From: Homalodisca vitripennis
Taxonomy: Eukaryota > Arthropoda > Insecta > Hemiptera > Cicadellidae
DNA: 64,000 nt
Assembly: GCF_021130785.1 (NCBI RefSeq)
Contig: NW_025776220.1
Span: 79,158 to 143,157 of the forward strand
Direction: 5' to 3'
Of the stretch, positions 52,398 through 63,682 are shown piece by piece. The notes under the pieces were generated by a model. That model was not told the DNA's origin, made no database searches, and saw only the letters and a program-made list of their open reading frames with translations. The position numbers and the translations under genes were made by a program. How positions within the stretch are numbered: the first letter of the stretch is position 1; each line of letters begins with the position of its first letter.

Positions 52398-54133
52398 GGA
52401 AATGTACCAACAAGTCTTGGAAGATACAAGAATGTTTTTACGGACGAAATGGAAGAGGAATTGGCAAATTTATGTAAAGATTTAGATATGCGTTTCTATG
52501 GATTGACTAGTAAGAGAATCAGGCAAATTTCCTATCAGTTTGCTGAATTGAATGGTTTGAGTGACAGATTTAATTCTGAAAAGAAGTTAGCCGGAAAATA
52601 CTGGGTTAAAGGATTTCTCAAAAGACACAAGCTTTCCACAAGAAAGCCTAGAGATTGCAGTCTGGGAAGAGCGATAGGGTTTAATAAGACTCAAGTTACT
52701 AGGTTTTTCCAAAATTTGAAAGCAGTCTACGAGGAAATAAAATTCCCTCCCCACAGAATATTTAACTGTGATGAATCGGGGCTTTCCACAGTCCCCAACA
52801 AAACTCCTAAAGTGATATCACCAGTTGGTAAAACAGAAGTTAGTAAGGTGACATCTGGTGAAAGAGGTCAAAATGTTACAGTTGTAGCTTGCTTTAGTGC
52901 TACAGGCATCTACGTACCACCAGCTATGATATTTCCTTGAAAACGGATGAAACCAGAGCTTTACGTTGAAGCCCCTGTAGGAACTCTTCCTCTAATCTCT
53001 GATAGTGGCTACATGAACTCAAATATTTTTATAGACTGGCTGAAGCACTTCGCTCGCCATACAAAACCCACTGAAGATGACCCTGTTCTATTGCTTCTCG
53101 ACAACCACTCCACTCGTGTATCTCTTGAAGGTGTAAATTTCTGTAGAGATAACGTCATAACAATGCTGTCCTTGCCACCCCACGCTAGTCACAAAATTCA
53201 ACCCTTAGATAAAAGTTTTTTTGGCCCTCTCAAGACAGCTTATTCTGTTGAAGTTGAAAAATGGATGGTAAGTAACCCTGGACAATGTGTAACAGCTTAT
53301 CAAATTAGTGGATTGTTTAGAGAGGCGTATAACAGAGTGTCAACTATTGAGAAAGCAGTGAAAGGCTTTAGAGCAACTGGTATCTATCCGATAATCCAGA
53401 TGTTTTTAGTGATGAAGATTTTTTGCCTTCCTCAGTCACGGATAGGCCCCAACCAGAAATTGATCATCAAGAGGATTTAGAGAAAGTTGAAAATGAAGAA
53501 GGTGGTGATGAGTCCGTTAATGAAACAACAGTTGAAAATTATATATCTCAACCAGGGCCATCTTCCACACTAAGAAGCATCGAAGCAGCCATTGAGATGA
53601 AAATGAAACAGAATGAATTGAACGTCACATCTAATGAAAGACAATTAACAAAGGCATCTAGTAATATTGTTTATTTAACTGATTTAACCAAGAATTTAGA
53701 TAATAAAACTATTATCGGTCAACAGCTTCTGAAAATTCATCCGTTGCCTAAATGCAAAGTAGTAAAAAGAAAAGTGCAAGCAAAAAAAAACTGAAATAAT
53801 ATCGGGATCACCATTCAAAACATTTCTAGAGGAAAAAAGGAGCAGGAGTTGCGTGAAAAAGAAGAGAGGCGGAGAATAAAAGAGGAAAAGAAATTAAAAG
53901 GTAAAGGTGTGAAGAGAAACCTGGATTTGGATGGAGAGCCAAAAACTGCAAAAACGAAGAAAACAGAAGGAAATCGAGAAATGGTAAACGGAAAAGAAGA
54001 AGAGACATTTTGTGCAGGTTATGGTAAAAGCTTTGAAGACTGTTGGGTTCAGTGTGGGCAGTGCGAACAGTGGTGGCATGAGGCGTGTTCAGATTACGTA
54101 GGGTCAGGACCTTACACATGTGACCATTGCTAG
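52398..54133 (+). pseudogene. Pogo/Tigger-like transposase exon 2, DDE domain and C-terminal PHD-like finger
   Basis: The acceptor TTTGTTTCAG precedes GNVPTSLGRYKNVFTDEMEE. A CENP-B HTH follows (KYWVKGFLKRHKLSTRKP), then the DDE domain with Asp in IFNCDESGLSTVPNK, Asp in VLLLLDNHSTR and Asp in HKIQPLDKSFFGPLK. The C-terminus has a PHD-type finger (CWVQCGQCEQWWHEACSDYV...YTCDHC) in which one expected Cys near its start reads Tyr (FCAGYGK). Lesions: an in-frame TGA at 52938-52940, where the family has Arg (CGA to TGA, a CpG transition), a frameshift near 53395, and a stop near 53793. The catalytic core is otherwise whole. Confidence 0.88.
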
Positions 54134-54388
54134 GCCAGGCCACGCACTCTTACCCTCCATTCAGCGCAGTCTTACCCAACCATGCGGTTAAGACTGCGCA
54201 CATGTAAGGATATACAAAAACACTTGTTTTTTTTATATTAACATAAAGTTTCAAGTTTTTACTTCATTTATATGTTTGCCCATAAGGCATAGAAAAAAGT
54301 AATGTATTTTGTATTTTTGTTACTGTTTAATTATAGCATTTATAACAAAAAAGTCGTTAAGTGCGCATTCTTACCCGCCCCTACCCTA

Positions 54389-55320
54389 CATTCATACAGT
54401 ACATGCCCAACAAAAAGTACAAACAATTCGGTATAAAAAAATTTGAAGCATGTGAAAGCCAAACAAGCTATGTCATCCACATAGAGCTCTACACTGGCAA
54501 GGATTACTTAGAGAACAGGCCTAAACCATTTGTTCATAAAGTTGTACTAGAAATCCTAGAAAAAAAGCCAATTGCTAAACAAAGGTTATCATATTTTTAC
54601 TGATAACTTTTACACAAAACCTGATTTAGCTGAAACATTATTGGAAAGAAAAACTTTCATGACAGGTACATTAAATAAAATTCTAAAAACCTTTCAAAAA
54701 ACCTTGTAGCTCACAAACTAAACAAAGGGGAGACTATTTATTAAAGAAAAAATAAATTACTGGCTATTGGATTCAAACAAAAAGTAAAAGGCAAAATTTT
54801 CTACTTGCTTTCGACTGCATGTCATGCGGAGGATGTGAATGTGAGAAGTAGAAAAGGGATCTATACAAAAAAGCCACTAGTAATAAACCAATATAATCTG
54901 TACATGGGAGGTGTGGACACTAGTGACAAGTTTATATATCATGTTTCTTGCTCCAGGACAACATCAAAGTATTGGAAAAGACTGTTCACGAACATTCTCG
55001 ACTTGAATGTGCCTCCTGAATTCTTATGTAATTTATTCAAAAAACACTGACAAACCTATGGCCAGAAAGAAATATATGTCTGATATTGTAAATTCACTGG
55101 TTGAATGCCAACAAACTGTGCATCCCAATCTTGTACCACCTCCTGGCCCAAGTGGAGACCTTGCACATCAGATTGCGCACTTACCTGGACGCAAAGAAAG
55201 ACTATGTGCTGTATGTGGACCCACAAAAAAAGAGGCAAAAGTCAATTTTGGTGTCCAGCCTGCAACTGTGGAGTTCACAGAGAGTGCTTTCCCTACTTGG
55301 AACATTATTGGAGACCTCTA
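54389..55320 (+). pseudogene. piggyBac-5 transposase, part after the pogo insertion
   Basis: Resumes FIQYMPNKKYKQFGIKKFEA, SQTSYVIHIELYTGKDYL, a second-Asp region damaged but readable (FTDNFYTKPDLAETLLERKT), MGGVDTSDKFIYHVSCSRTT (third Asp), and a C-terminal finger CAVCGP...FWCPACNCGVHRECFPYL. Frame changes lie near 54600, 54700, 55040 and 55200. It ends directly against LTR sequence with no 3' terminal repeat. Confidence 0.82.
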
Positions 55321-55329
55321 AGGCCTGGA

Positions 55330-56014
55330 CCAATCCTAGCCATCCAACTCTTTTGATCACCATTTATGGCTATTTAGCACAATTTAGATACGAAGTAACC
55401 AATAAGCAAGTAAAATAGTAAGAGTGGGGAGGGCCCCAAGACCCACCAAGAACATAACTTTAGATCATTCCTTGGAACAGCACACTTTGAACAAGTAAGT
55501 GAACCCTCCCAGATAGTAGACGAATAGCTGTCATTCACTTGTTGCACAAACATATCGTGTTTTTAAATTAAAACTTTAGATCATTCCTTGGCGAGTCCCT
55601 GATGGAACAGCACACTTTGAACAAGTAAGTGAACCCTCCCAGATGTTAGACAAATAGCCGTCATTCACTTGTTGCACAAACATATCATGTTTTTAAATTA
55701 GAAGTCCAAGTTCAGTTAAAATCTTTTTTCTAAATTAGCTCAAGTCTATCTCTCAGACCCTACTTACTGTCGAGCGCGCCTAATATAAAATGTTTTCTCT
55801 TCCCATTTCAAAGGTTTTCATGTTTGGAAAACTGTATTAGTATATTATAAACTTTAGAATCTTGAGTTTCATTCAGCGATTTGTTTGCTTTTTGGTTTGA
55901 ATGATTTAGTTGCTTACTGCCAATTTATTATGACTCGGTAAATACATTTTGTGTGATTTAACCGTTCTTATTCATTCATACCCTACGTCCAGTTGTGCCA
56001 GGTACAGCACGACA
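55330..56014 (+). repeat. LTR of a gypsy-like retrotransposon, copy 1
   Basis: Similar to 56826-57242 plus 63497-63658. It ends in CACGACA, followed after a short spacer by a primer-binding site. The left limit is where similarity to copy 2 starts (CCAATCCTAG) and lacks an obvious TG, so the true start is uncertain. It contains an internal tandem duplication (55457-55702). Confidence 0.7.
55457..55702 (+). repeat. Tandem duplication inside the LTR (about 115 and 130 bp)
   Basis: ACTTTAGATCATTCCTTGG through CATGTTTTTAAATTA occurs twice (55457-55572 and 55573-55702). The second copy has an extra CGAGTCCCTGATGG-type segment. LTR copy 2 (about 56955-57075) has only one unit. Confidence 0.85.
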
Positions 56015-56020
56015 TATTTT

Positions 56021-56038
56021 TGGTGTCAGAAGTGGGAT
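56021..56038 (+). other. Primer-binding site, copy 1
   Basis: TGGTGTCAGAAGTGGGAT begins six bases after the LTR end and starts with TGG, complementary to a tRNA 3' CCA. A leucine tRNA is my guess. The same 18 bases recur at 63665-63682. Confidence 0.75.
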
Positions 56039-56480
56039 TCCTCTAAATACTAGGGGAATTCTTAAAAACGTTCAGTTATAGGTAGTGAGGAGATTTGAAC
56101 TAACATCCTTGTTTAGTGGTTTTGATAACAAGTTTAAATTATAGTCCTTTGGTTGTAAAAAAAAACAATAGGAAAAAAATTGTGTCCTTATGCCCTTGCC
56201 TAGAGTAGTAGTAGCGATAAATAAGTTACAAAGGAAACTGTTTTACAGATATATAGGCAGAGAAATTAAAGTGGATAGGTTTTAATGTAAGGTCTCACTT
56301 TCTCTGTCAGGAACACGTACTGTCAGGGGTAACTGCAACATCAGGTTGGAGAGTAACGAAAAAAGTTCACTTTCCAAGTGAAAAGAATTTGCAAAAAGTA
56401 GCTGAGGCATTCTTGAGGAAAAGTAATACTAAAGTTTGTAATACAATTATTAGGAAGTCGTATGTAATTTTAGCTTTTAG
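56039..56480 (+). other. LTR retrotransposon leader and gag start, copy 1
   Basis: Aligned to 63683-64000. ATG 56190 gives MPLPRVVVAINKLQRKLFYR then IGREIKVDRF and a stop, resembling the copy 2 start (MPLTRVLAAINKLERKLF). No protease, RT or integrase follows; the internal region is almost entirely missing. Confidence 0.55.
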
Positions 56481-56825
56481 GGAAAGACTCTTGTGAAGAA
56501 ATTTTTAATTTTTGTTTGTTGTTTTTCTTCTTCTTGAAACTGAGTTCAAAAGTAAGTAAGTTTAGAAGTGGCGATATCAGACAGGAGAAACATTTTTTTT
56601 TTTTTTTTTTTTTTTTTTGTAGTGCTGTTGCCTAGTACCCAAATTAACTTAACTCCAATTAATTATTATAAAATGTCTCTAAAATAATTTAATATTTTCT
56701 TTATCAATAATTTATAAACTAGAGCAAAATATTTGTTTCCCATGAGAAAATATAACTCAGTAACTTTCCTTACGGAAGCGGGTAAATGATAACGCTAAAA
56801 GTAGAGCAATAACCCACTCCAACCA
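56481..56825. other. Unassigned sequence with a T26 tract
   Basis: Poly-T at 56593-56618, otherwise no repeat ends and no gene seen. Confidence 0.6.
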
Positions 56826-57236
56826 CGAACCAATCCTAGAAGTCCAACTCTGACCATTTCCATGTATGGGCATTTAATACATGACGCACATGAACTAACC
56901 AATAAGCTCTAAGTAGAGTAATAGAAGTGGGGAGGATTCCAAGCCCAGCCGAAAAGCATAATTTTATATTATTCGGTGTCGAGCTCCTGATGAGACAGCA
57001 CGTAATGAACAAGTAAGTGAACCCTCCCAGATGTTAGACAAATAGCCGTCATTCACTTTTTGCCAAGACATCATGTTGTTTAAAGTATAAACATTTAAAT
57101 TATAATAATAACTTAACTAAATTCTCAAGTCTCTCTCAAAGACCCTACTTCCAAGCGCGCCTTTTATTAAATATCTAGTACTTTGAGTTAAAGGTTTTTC
57201 TTTAGTAGAACTATTTAAGTACGTTGTAAATTTTAT

Positions 57237-57242
<6 letters not shown>
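56826..57242 (+). repeat. LTR copy 2, part before LINE-C
   Basis: Similar to the first 60% of LTR copy 1, with a single copy of the unit duplicated there. It is interrupted by LINE-C and resumes at 63497. Confidence 0.75.
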
Positions 57243-57299
<57 letters not shown>

Positions 57300-57302
57300 T
57301 AG

Positions 57303-57333
57303 GGCCATAAAACACAAGAGGTTATCAATGGCC
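57303..57333 (-). other. 3'-terminal hairpin of LINE-C
   Basis: Arms GGCCAT (57303-57308) and ATGGCC (57328-57333) with a 19-base loop whose sequence (AAAACAC..AGGTTATCA) is shared with LINE-Z. Such 3' structures can be recognised by the LINE's own RT (known for some LINEs). Confidence 0.6.
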
Positions 57334-57740
57334 TCTAGATTCAAGACAACAGCTCATGTTGTGGCGTTGTCATTTGTTGGTAGTACTTATAGGGTCGTGA
57401 GAACATTAAATAAATTAGTTTAAGTCTAAGCAATAACAAAGTATATACTATATACTAAATAACAATGCAACAAACTCAACAATCAATGTTATTGTCAGAG
57501 TGGCTGTAAATGGGCCACTATGACAACAATTAAAAACGAAATAATAGGGAAATAGATACTGAATAATTTTATAACAAAACAAGAACATGGTGGAGCATGG
57601 CTGTAGGTGGGCCATCCTGATTCTAATAGCTTAGGATCTAGGCAACAAGAGTAATAAATCTATTAAATACTAAATAACAAGCATAAACCTGGGAACAAAA
57701 CAACGTAGGTATCAAAGTATGGAGGAATAAATAATTAAAA
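57334..57740 (-). other. LINE-C 3' UTR
   Basis: AT-rich noncoding sequence between the ORF2 stop and the hairpin. Confidence 0.8.
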
Positions 57741-60700
57741 TTAAATCTTGCTTACTAGGGAGGATGCTGTTAAAAAGGCGAAGAGCCTCCTCACAACAGT
57801 TTCGTCATCACCTAGCACATCCCTTAACGAAGCTGGCAGATTGATAGCTCGACGGCACCTTGAGTAGCAAGGACAGTCGACCAGCACATGCTTCACTGTA
57901 ATAACAGTGTCGCATGTGGCGCAAATCGGTGGGTCCCCTCGATTCATAAGGAAGCCGTGAGAGAGCAGTGTGTGGCCAAGACGAAGGCGACACAACACCA
58001 CCTCCTCACGCCGACTCCGGCGATGAGCTGTACCCCAAGGTCTTGTGCAGTCTTTGATGATTCTTAGCTTGTTGTTGTAGACCGCCTGCCATTCGGAACT
58101 CCACATAGCTTTTAGCTTGGCTTTCACCACAGGAGTGATGTCTGATGCCACCATCCGTAAGGTGAATGGTTGGAGCTCCAAAGCTTCTTTTGCTCCTCTG
58201 TCCGCCAGCTCGTTGCCATGGATGCCTACGTGTCCGGGAACCCAGACAAAAATAACAGCCACTCCCTCCGACTGTAGCTTGTGTAGTGAGGACCAGATAC
58301 TTCGAACCAAGATGTTCTTAGAGTACATGTCGCCAATTGCTTGCAGACTACTAAGAGAGTCACTGCAGATTACCAACTTACCAGTTCTAGACCACGTAAT
58401 GTTCAGGGTCTTCTGTATAGCTGTCAGTTCAGCCGTGTAAACAGAGGAGTCGCTGGGGAGTCGGAAACCGTATCGTCTACCCGCAGTAACAAAAGCGCAA
58501 CCTGTCCTCGGACCATCCTTTGATCCATCTGTGTATATCACATCGCACGGAGAGAGTTGTTGTAAGATTTGACGGAATTCTTGATGATATATGGTGTCCG
58601 GTGTCGTATGTTTTTTAAAGGTGGAGAGGCTCAAGATTATTTCTGGTGGAGTTACGGACCAAGGCGGGACATCGCACTGATGCAACTCCCTGACCTCGTA
58701 ATCGGTTAGACCTATCTGAGAATTGTATGATATAGCTCTTACACCAATTGGTGCAGGGTGCCTCGGTTTAGTGATGAACTGATCGTGTAGTGAATTGTTT
58801 AGGACCCAGTCGTAGGCGGGATTTTGAGGTTTGGACATGAGTGTGTGGACGTAATTCAATGAAAGTTGAACTCTTCTATGACTAAGCGGAGGCTCTCCTG
58901 TTTCGGCATATATACTAATCACAGGGCTAGATCGCAATGCTCCCGTGGCCAGTCTTAGAGAAGAGTTGTGGATTGAGTCTAGCATCTTGAGTGCATTAGG
59001 TCTCGCTGATCCATAAACCTGACATCCATAGTCCAAGCAGGAGCGTATAAAGGCTTTATAGAACCTGAGCATGCAGGTCCTGTCTGCCCCCCAATTCGTC
59101 CCACTCAGAGCTCTGATAAGGTTTAGAGGCCGCTTAAGGCATTTAGACTTAAGATTTTTAAGGTGTGAAATCCAGGTAAGGCGGCGATCGAACTTTAGGC
59201 CTAAGAATTTAATTTCTTCACAAGGCGTTATTCTCTGACCCTTTAAAAAAAGTGTTGGTTCATCGACAGAGCGCAACCTAGAGAACACCATGCACCTCGT
59301 TTTTGGCAGAGAAAAGGTGAAACCAGTTCTACCGCACCACTTAACAAGGCGATTAATAGTGAGCTGAAGAGCACGCTCCGTTGTAGAAAGCCTTTTTGCA
59401 GTAACAAAGATGGCGAAGTCGTCAACGAAGAGAGAACAATGTACCGGAGGGGCGACACAAGAGGCGATATCATTGATGGCAATAGCGAACAGAGTACAGC
59501 TCAGGACGCTTCCTTGCGGAATTCCATTCTCTTGAATGAAAGGGTCAGAAAGAGTTTTTCCTAGCCTCACTTGAATAGATCTATCCATCATAAAACCGTT
59601 AATGAACGCCAGCATGTGGTTTCCAATTCCCCAAGATACCAGTGTATTTATGATACCTCTTCTCCAAGCAGTGTCATATGCTTTCATTAAGTCAAAGAAA
59701 ACGGCAGTCATTTGCCTTCCTTGGATGAAAGCATTCAGTATGGCCGTTTCCATTGTTATCAAATGGTCAGTAGACGATCTCCCCTGACGAAAGCCACACT
59801 GTGGGGCAGATAGGAGATTATTTTTTCTCCAAAAACCAGACGAGTCTCCGATTGACCATGCGTTCGAGGGTCTTGCAAAGACTGCTCGTTAGTGAGATAG
59901 GTCGATAGCTCCCAGGAGAAGTGCTATCCTGGCCCATTTTGTGCAATGCGATAACATGTGATCGACGCCAAGACACAGGGAATTTGTTTTCTATAAATAT
60001 TCTATTGTACAGAAGGAGTAAATCATGTTTAATACCAGCTGGTAGGTTTCGCAGCATTGCATAATGTATGCTATCGGGACCTGGAGCGGAGTTGGAGGTG
60101 GCCTTTAGTGAAGAGTTTAGTTCGTGGAGAGTGAAAGGATGATTGAGAGGAGAGTCGTCGTGTAAATTCAGATTAAGGGGGAGCGATTCTTGTATGGCTT
60201 TGAAATTTTTAAACTCGCGGTCGTAGGACGATGTTTTGGAGATTCCCGCAAAGTAGGAGGCAAACCTATTTGCGATCGCCTTGGGCTCGGTAACAAAATC
60301 ATTTCCATGTTTTAAACCTAAGATGGGGGGTGGGGAGTGATTATTGCACACAGAGCGCAGTTTTCTCCAAACGTCTGACACAGGAGTAGTTCGAGTAATG
60401 TGGTCGGTAAAGTTTAGCCAAGATTGGCGCCGACTCAGTCTGAATACTTGTCGAGCCTTCGCTCTTGATCTCCTGAACCGCTCAAGATTTGGCTCAGTCG
60501 GAAATTTATTAAATATTTTTAAACATTTTCTTCGGTCTTTTAGGGCTTTTGAGCATTCATCGGACCACCACGGCACATTGTGCCTCTTTGGTTTCCCCGA
60601 AGTTTTGGGAATGCTCTTTTCGGCCGCTAAAACCAGTGATGATGTGAATAACGATGTTGCTGCGTTTATATCAGTGTTTTGAATGTTTTCGGTTTGAGAA

Positions 60701-61423
60701 CTTATGCTCTTTTTGAATTCATCCCAATTGGCTTTGTTAATTATCCATCTCGGAGTTTTGGTCAACGGCTGGGTAAGGGATTCAATAGCCACAGCAATCG
60801 GGGCATGGTCGCTTCCCGACAGGTCGGATAGGACAGACCAATGGACTCTGGTGGATAAGGCAGGACTACAGATCGACAAGTCAATAGCAGACCACGCGCC
60901 AGTTCTGGGGCACATATAGGTGGCCGACCCATCGTTGAGGATCACAAGTTGTAATCCGTCGCACAACCCGGCAACCATGTTACCTCGCTGACCGCAATGG
61001 CCGGAACCCCAAGAAAGGTGATGAGCGTTGAAGTCGCCAACAATCAGAAAGGGAACTGGAAGCTGAGCAATGAGATCACTCAGATCATCGCGAGCCACAA
61101 CCAGAGGGGCTGGTGGTAGATACAGGGAGCATATAGTTACTGTAATAGGGAGTGATACTGTTACTGCAATTGCTTGGAGATTGGTATTGAGGTTTATCTC
61201 TCTGGCATTTAAGGAGGGATCAGTTAGTATCGCAACACCTCCACAAGCAATGGCTTGGTAGTAGTCGCGACGAAAAGTGTTGTAGTCCTTTTGATTAAAA
61301 TGTATGTGTGGAGCTAATTTGGTTTCTTGTAGGCATATTACTTTGGGCCTTTTCGTGTTTTATAAGGATCTTTAGGTCTTCTAGGTGACTTCTCAAACCG
61401 TTAATATTCCATTGTAGCAACAT
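57741..61423 (-). pseudogene. LINE-C ORF2: endonuclease, RT, RNase H, two single-base frameshifts
   Basis: The ATG at 61423 (MLLQWNINGLRSH) matches LINE-1 ORF2. Endonuclease: LIVGDFNAHHLSWGS and GSDHAPIAV. The APGPDSIHYAMLRNLP motif is intact here, where LINE-1 has a stop. RT: SYRPISLTSSL, FFDLMKAYDTAWRRG, GIPQGSVLSCTLF and catalytic FVDDFAIF. RNase H: YTDGSKDGPRTGCAF, YTAELTAIQ, CSDSLSSLQAIG and GNELADRGAKEA. Cys/His tail CATCDTVITVKHVLVDC. Lesions: an extra A in an A6 run near 59822, after VWFLEKK, and an indel near 61360 in the fourth A-rich codon group of the endonuclease. Everything else is open for over 1,200 codons. Confidence 0.93.
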
Positions 61424-61450
61424 GATTTGTTTTTATATTCAATCGTATTT

Positions 61451-62945
61451 TTATTTATAAGTAATTATTTTCTTTTTATGGTTTGCAGTTGGGCGGAAGG
61501 TTCCCTGAACTGTCTGGAACTCCGACTGCAACTGCAAAGGGTCATCGATCATATCTTCGTCAGGAATTGACTGTAGAGAGGATTTAGATGAGGGTGAATT
61601 TCTTACCGGCACCTTCGTCCTATTGTCTACTTTTTTCTGAATCGACGCTTTGAGCTTGGACGAAATCTGTCTTTTTTCTTCCAAGGATAACTGTGGTTTT
61701 ATGTTCTGTTGCGATCTGTCTTTGGAATGTGATGCGACTGCTGAATATGTTTGGGGCTGATTCTGCTTTGAGCCGGTTGTAAGGGCCTTTTGAGTGGATA
61801 TTGTTGGCGACGATAAAGAATGCCCTCCTCCAACGGCAGCAAGCTGTTGCACAAGAGTGGCAACCTGCTCGGTTAGAGTTCGGAGCATACCCTCCAAAAC
61901 TGAGCAGGATGAACATTGGGTAGGATGGACCGGGGCAGCAGCGGCTTCAGAGTAGGATACTCCCTTTTTGGGAGTAGGGGCAACCCTTCTCCTATACTCC
62001 CTGCGAGCCTCGTTGAAGGAAAGTTTATCGAGGGTCACTATCTTAAGAATTTCTTTTTCCTCTAAATATACTTTGCATTCTCTAGAGGATGATAGGTGTT
62101 TCCCTTTGCAGTTTACACACTGGATGTCGTTTTTACAGCCTTCCTCGTTATGGCCCTCTGTGGCGCAACGAGAGCAAGTCTCTGAATTGGTGCACACCTT
62201 GCTAGAATGCCCAAACCTTTGGCACCTAAAGCACCTCTGAGGGTTTTTAAAATAAGGTCTTACTGCCAAGGACAGGTATCCGGCCTTTATAGTAGACGGG
62301 GGCTGAGGCATAGCAAAAGTCAATATCAATCCAGCTGTGGGAAACTTTTTGACCGTTCTCAGTCCTAAATATCCTAACCACGTCCGTTACCATCGAATAA
62401 TGCAACTCTTCTCTGAGCTCATCTTCACTGCAATCGATGAGATCACGGCTAAAAACAGTTCCCTTAGAGGAGTTTAGAGAAGGATGTGGTTTGACATTGA
62501 TCTCGACCTGGTCAAAGAAACGTTGCATTTGCAGGAGCTTCTTGGCTTGACCGCAATTCGCAGCCTCCACCAAAATTGTTCCGTTTCTCAACTTTCTGAT
62601 TGACTTTGGTTGTCCTGCTGTGTTGACAAGGGCCTTATTTATAATGAAGGGACTGATCTTGCTCAAAGACTTGCCTTCTTCCTTGTGGCTTATTATTAGG
62701 AATAATGGTGTGGGGATGGCATTGTCAAGTTCTTCACTGTGAGGTTCTTCTGTTTTCCGTTGCTTGGTTTCAACTTCTGTCGACGTTTCGTCAGAATCGC
62801 TAGCGTGACCGCGCTTTCTGTCCGGATCGTAAAGGTCTCTTTCTACAACTCTAGTTTGCCCTGCGGGGGGGTTTGATGTAGCCATAAAGTTGTATACCAG
62901 CGCATCGTGTTGAGTAGTGCGGGCCGATTGACCGGGAACGGGCAT
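61451..62945 (-). pseudogene. LINE-C ORF1, gag-like, one frameshift
   Basis: The likely start is Met at 62885 (MATSNPPAGQTRVVERD). It has an RRM-like part (TPLFLIISHKEEGKSLSKIS, KLRNGTILVEAANCGQAKKL), then three zinc knuckles CFRCQRFGHSSKVC, CSRCATEGHNEEGC and CVNCKGKHLSSSREC, SFNEARREYRRR and a Ser/Lys-rich end. A single extra T near 62340 (GQKV then a shifted frame) splits it into 232- and 292-codon pieces that overlap. It is the homologue of the intact LINE-1 ORF1. Confidence 0.9.
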
Positions 62946-63485
62946 GCCCTCGGGCGTCTCTCAAACCGTAGCTTGTGGGACAACCCTACCCCAGTTCCCT
63001 GGGGCCCGGTTTTTATCGTTTACCAAGCTGGGTATACGCGCACAACTTGGACTCGCACGTGGCAGCAGGGGCTCCGACACCCCTGCCTACTGAACACTTC
63101 CTGACCAAGGACATCGAAGTGGCTGGCTTCTGAACCAGTACATGACTTACGCCTCGGCAGAGACTAGCTCACATCAGCTCTTACCGACGCCAGATTGGGC
63201 TACCAGCGCCGGCTTAAGCACTCCCAGCGGGCCATGTACTGGAACGGTCGAACAAGACGGGAAGATATAGGAATGAAGAAGAGGAACAGACTACTGGAAA
63301 TGTCCAGTGTCAGAAGTAGAAGAGGGTGGCCAAGGTATGCCAGAATAAGAAATAAGAAGAATAAGAAGAATAAGAGAATAAGAATAAGAGAATGCCACAA
63401 GTAAGTAGAAGTAATGACATACTCAGCTCGGGTAACCCCGTGGTCGCCGTCCACGTACTCATAACAGTTATGAGCCCCTGGGGGA
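62946..63485 (-). promoter_or_regulatory. LINE-C 5' leader
   Basis: The first 300 bp upstream of ORF1 match the leaders of LINE-1 and LINE-S. The outermost about 230 bp are AG-rich (AAGAATAAGAAG repeats near 63340-63400) and are not shared. Probable internal promoter region; inferred. Confidence 0.55.
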
Positions 63486-63496
63486 TTTATAACTTT

Positions 63497-63658
63497 ATAA
63501 TCTTAATTTTATTGTTTGGAACTTGTATGCTCTCTTTTATCGCTTGTAATCAGTATTTTGCCATCTATGACAAATTTTGAATAATCTTTTGTGTTAACTG
63601 AATGTTTTTTGTAATACATTCTTACCCTACGCCCAGTTGTGCCAGGTACGGCACGACA
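63497..63658 (+). repeat. LTR copy 2, part after LINE-C
   Basis: Similar to the end of LTR copy 1 (ACCCTACG(T/C)CCAGTTGTGCC and AGGTAC(A/G)GCACGACA). Confidence 0.8.
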
Positions 63659-63664
63659 TATTTC

Positions 63665-63682
63665 TGGTGTCAGAAGTGGGAT
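63665..63682 (+). other. Primer-binding site, copy 2
   Basis: TGGTGTCAGAAGTGGGAT, identical to copy 1 and at the same distance from the LTR end. Confidence 0.75.

Larger units (their letters stand above)
51459..54386 (+). mobile_element. Pogo/Tigger-like element with intron and PHD-like finger (2.9 kb)
   Basis: Inverted ends GGGTAGAG(T/G)CGGGTAAG-type, about 24 bp (51459-51482 and 54363-54386), flanked by TA (51457-51458, 54387-54388). Removing it rejoins the piggyBac-5 motif MKNRC with FIQYMPNKKYKQFGIKKFEA. Further GTAAGA(A/C)TGCGCA-like motifs recur just inside both ends (near 51830-51890 and 54165-54210), probable subterminal binding sites. Confidence 0.92.
57243..63485 (-). mobile_element. 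LINE-C, full-length I-type LINE inserted in the LTR
   Basis: TSD TTTATAACTTT (57232-57242 and 63486-63496). The poly-A tail is 55-57 residues (57241-57297). Minus-strand order: leader (63485-62946), ORF1 (62945-61451) and ORF2 (61423-57741), then a 3' UTR with terminal hairpin. It is a close relative of LINE-1 by ORF order and motifs, but its 5' end differs (starts CCCCCAGGGGCTCATAAC). The long pure tail and a clean TSD suggest a recent insertion. Confidence 0.93.

Noticed and set aside
57117..57344. Poly-lysine-containing frame
   Set aside because: This is the poly-A tail of LINE-C read as codons.
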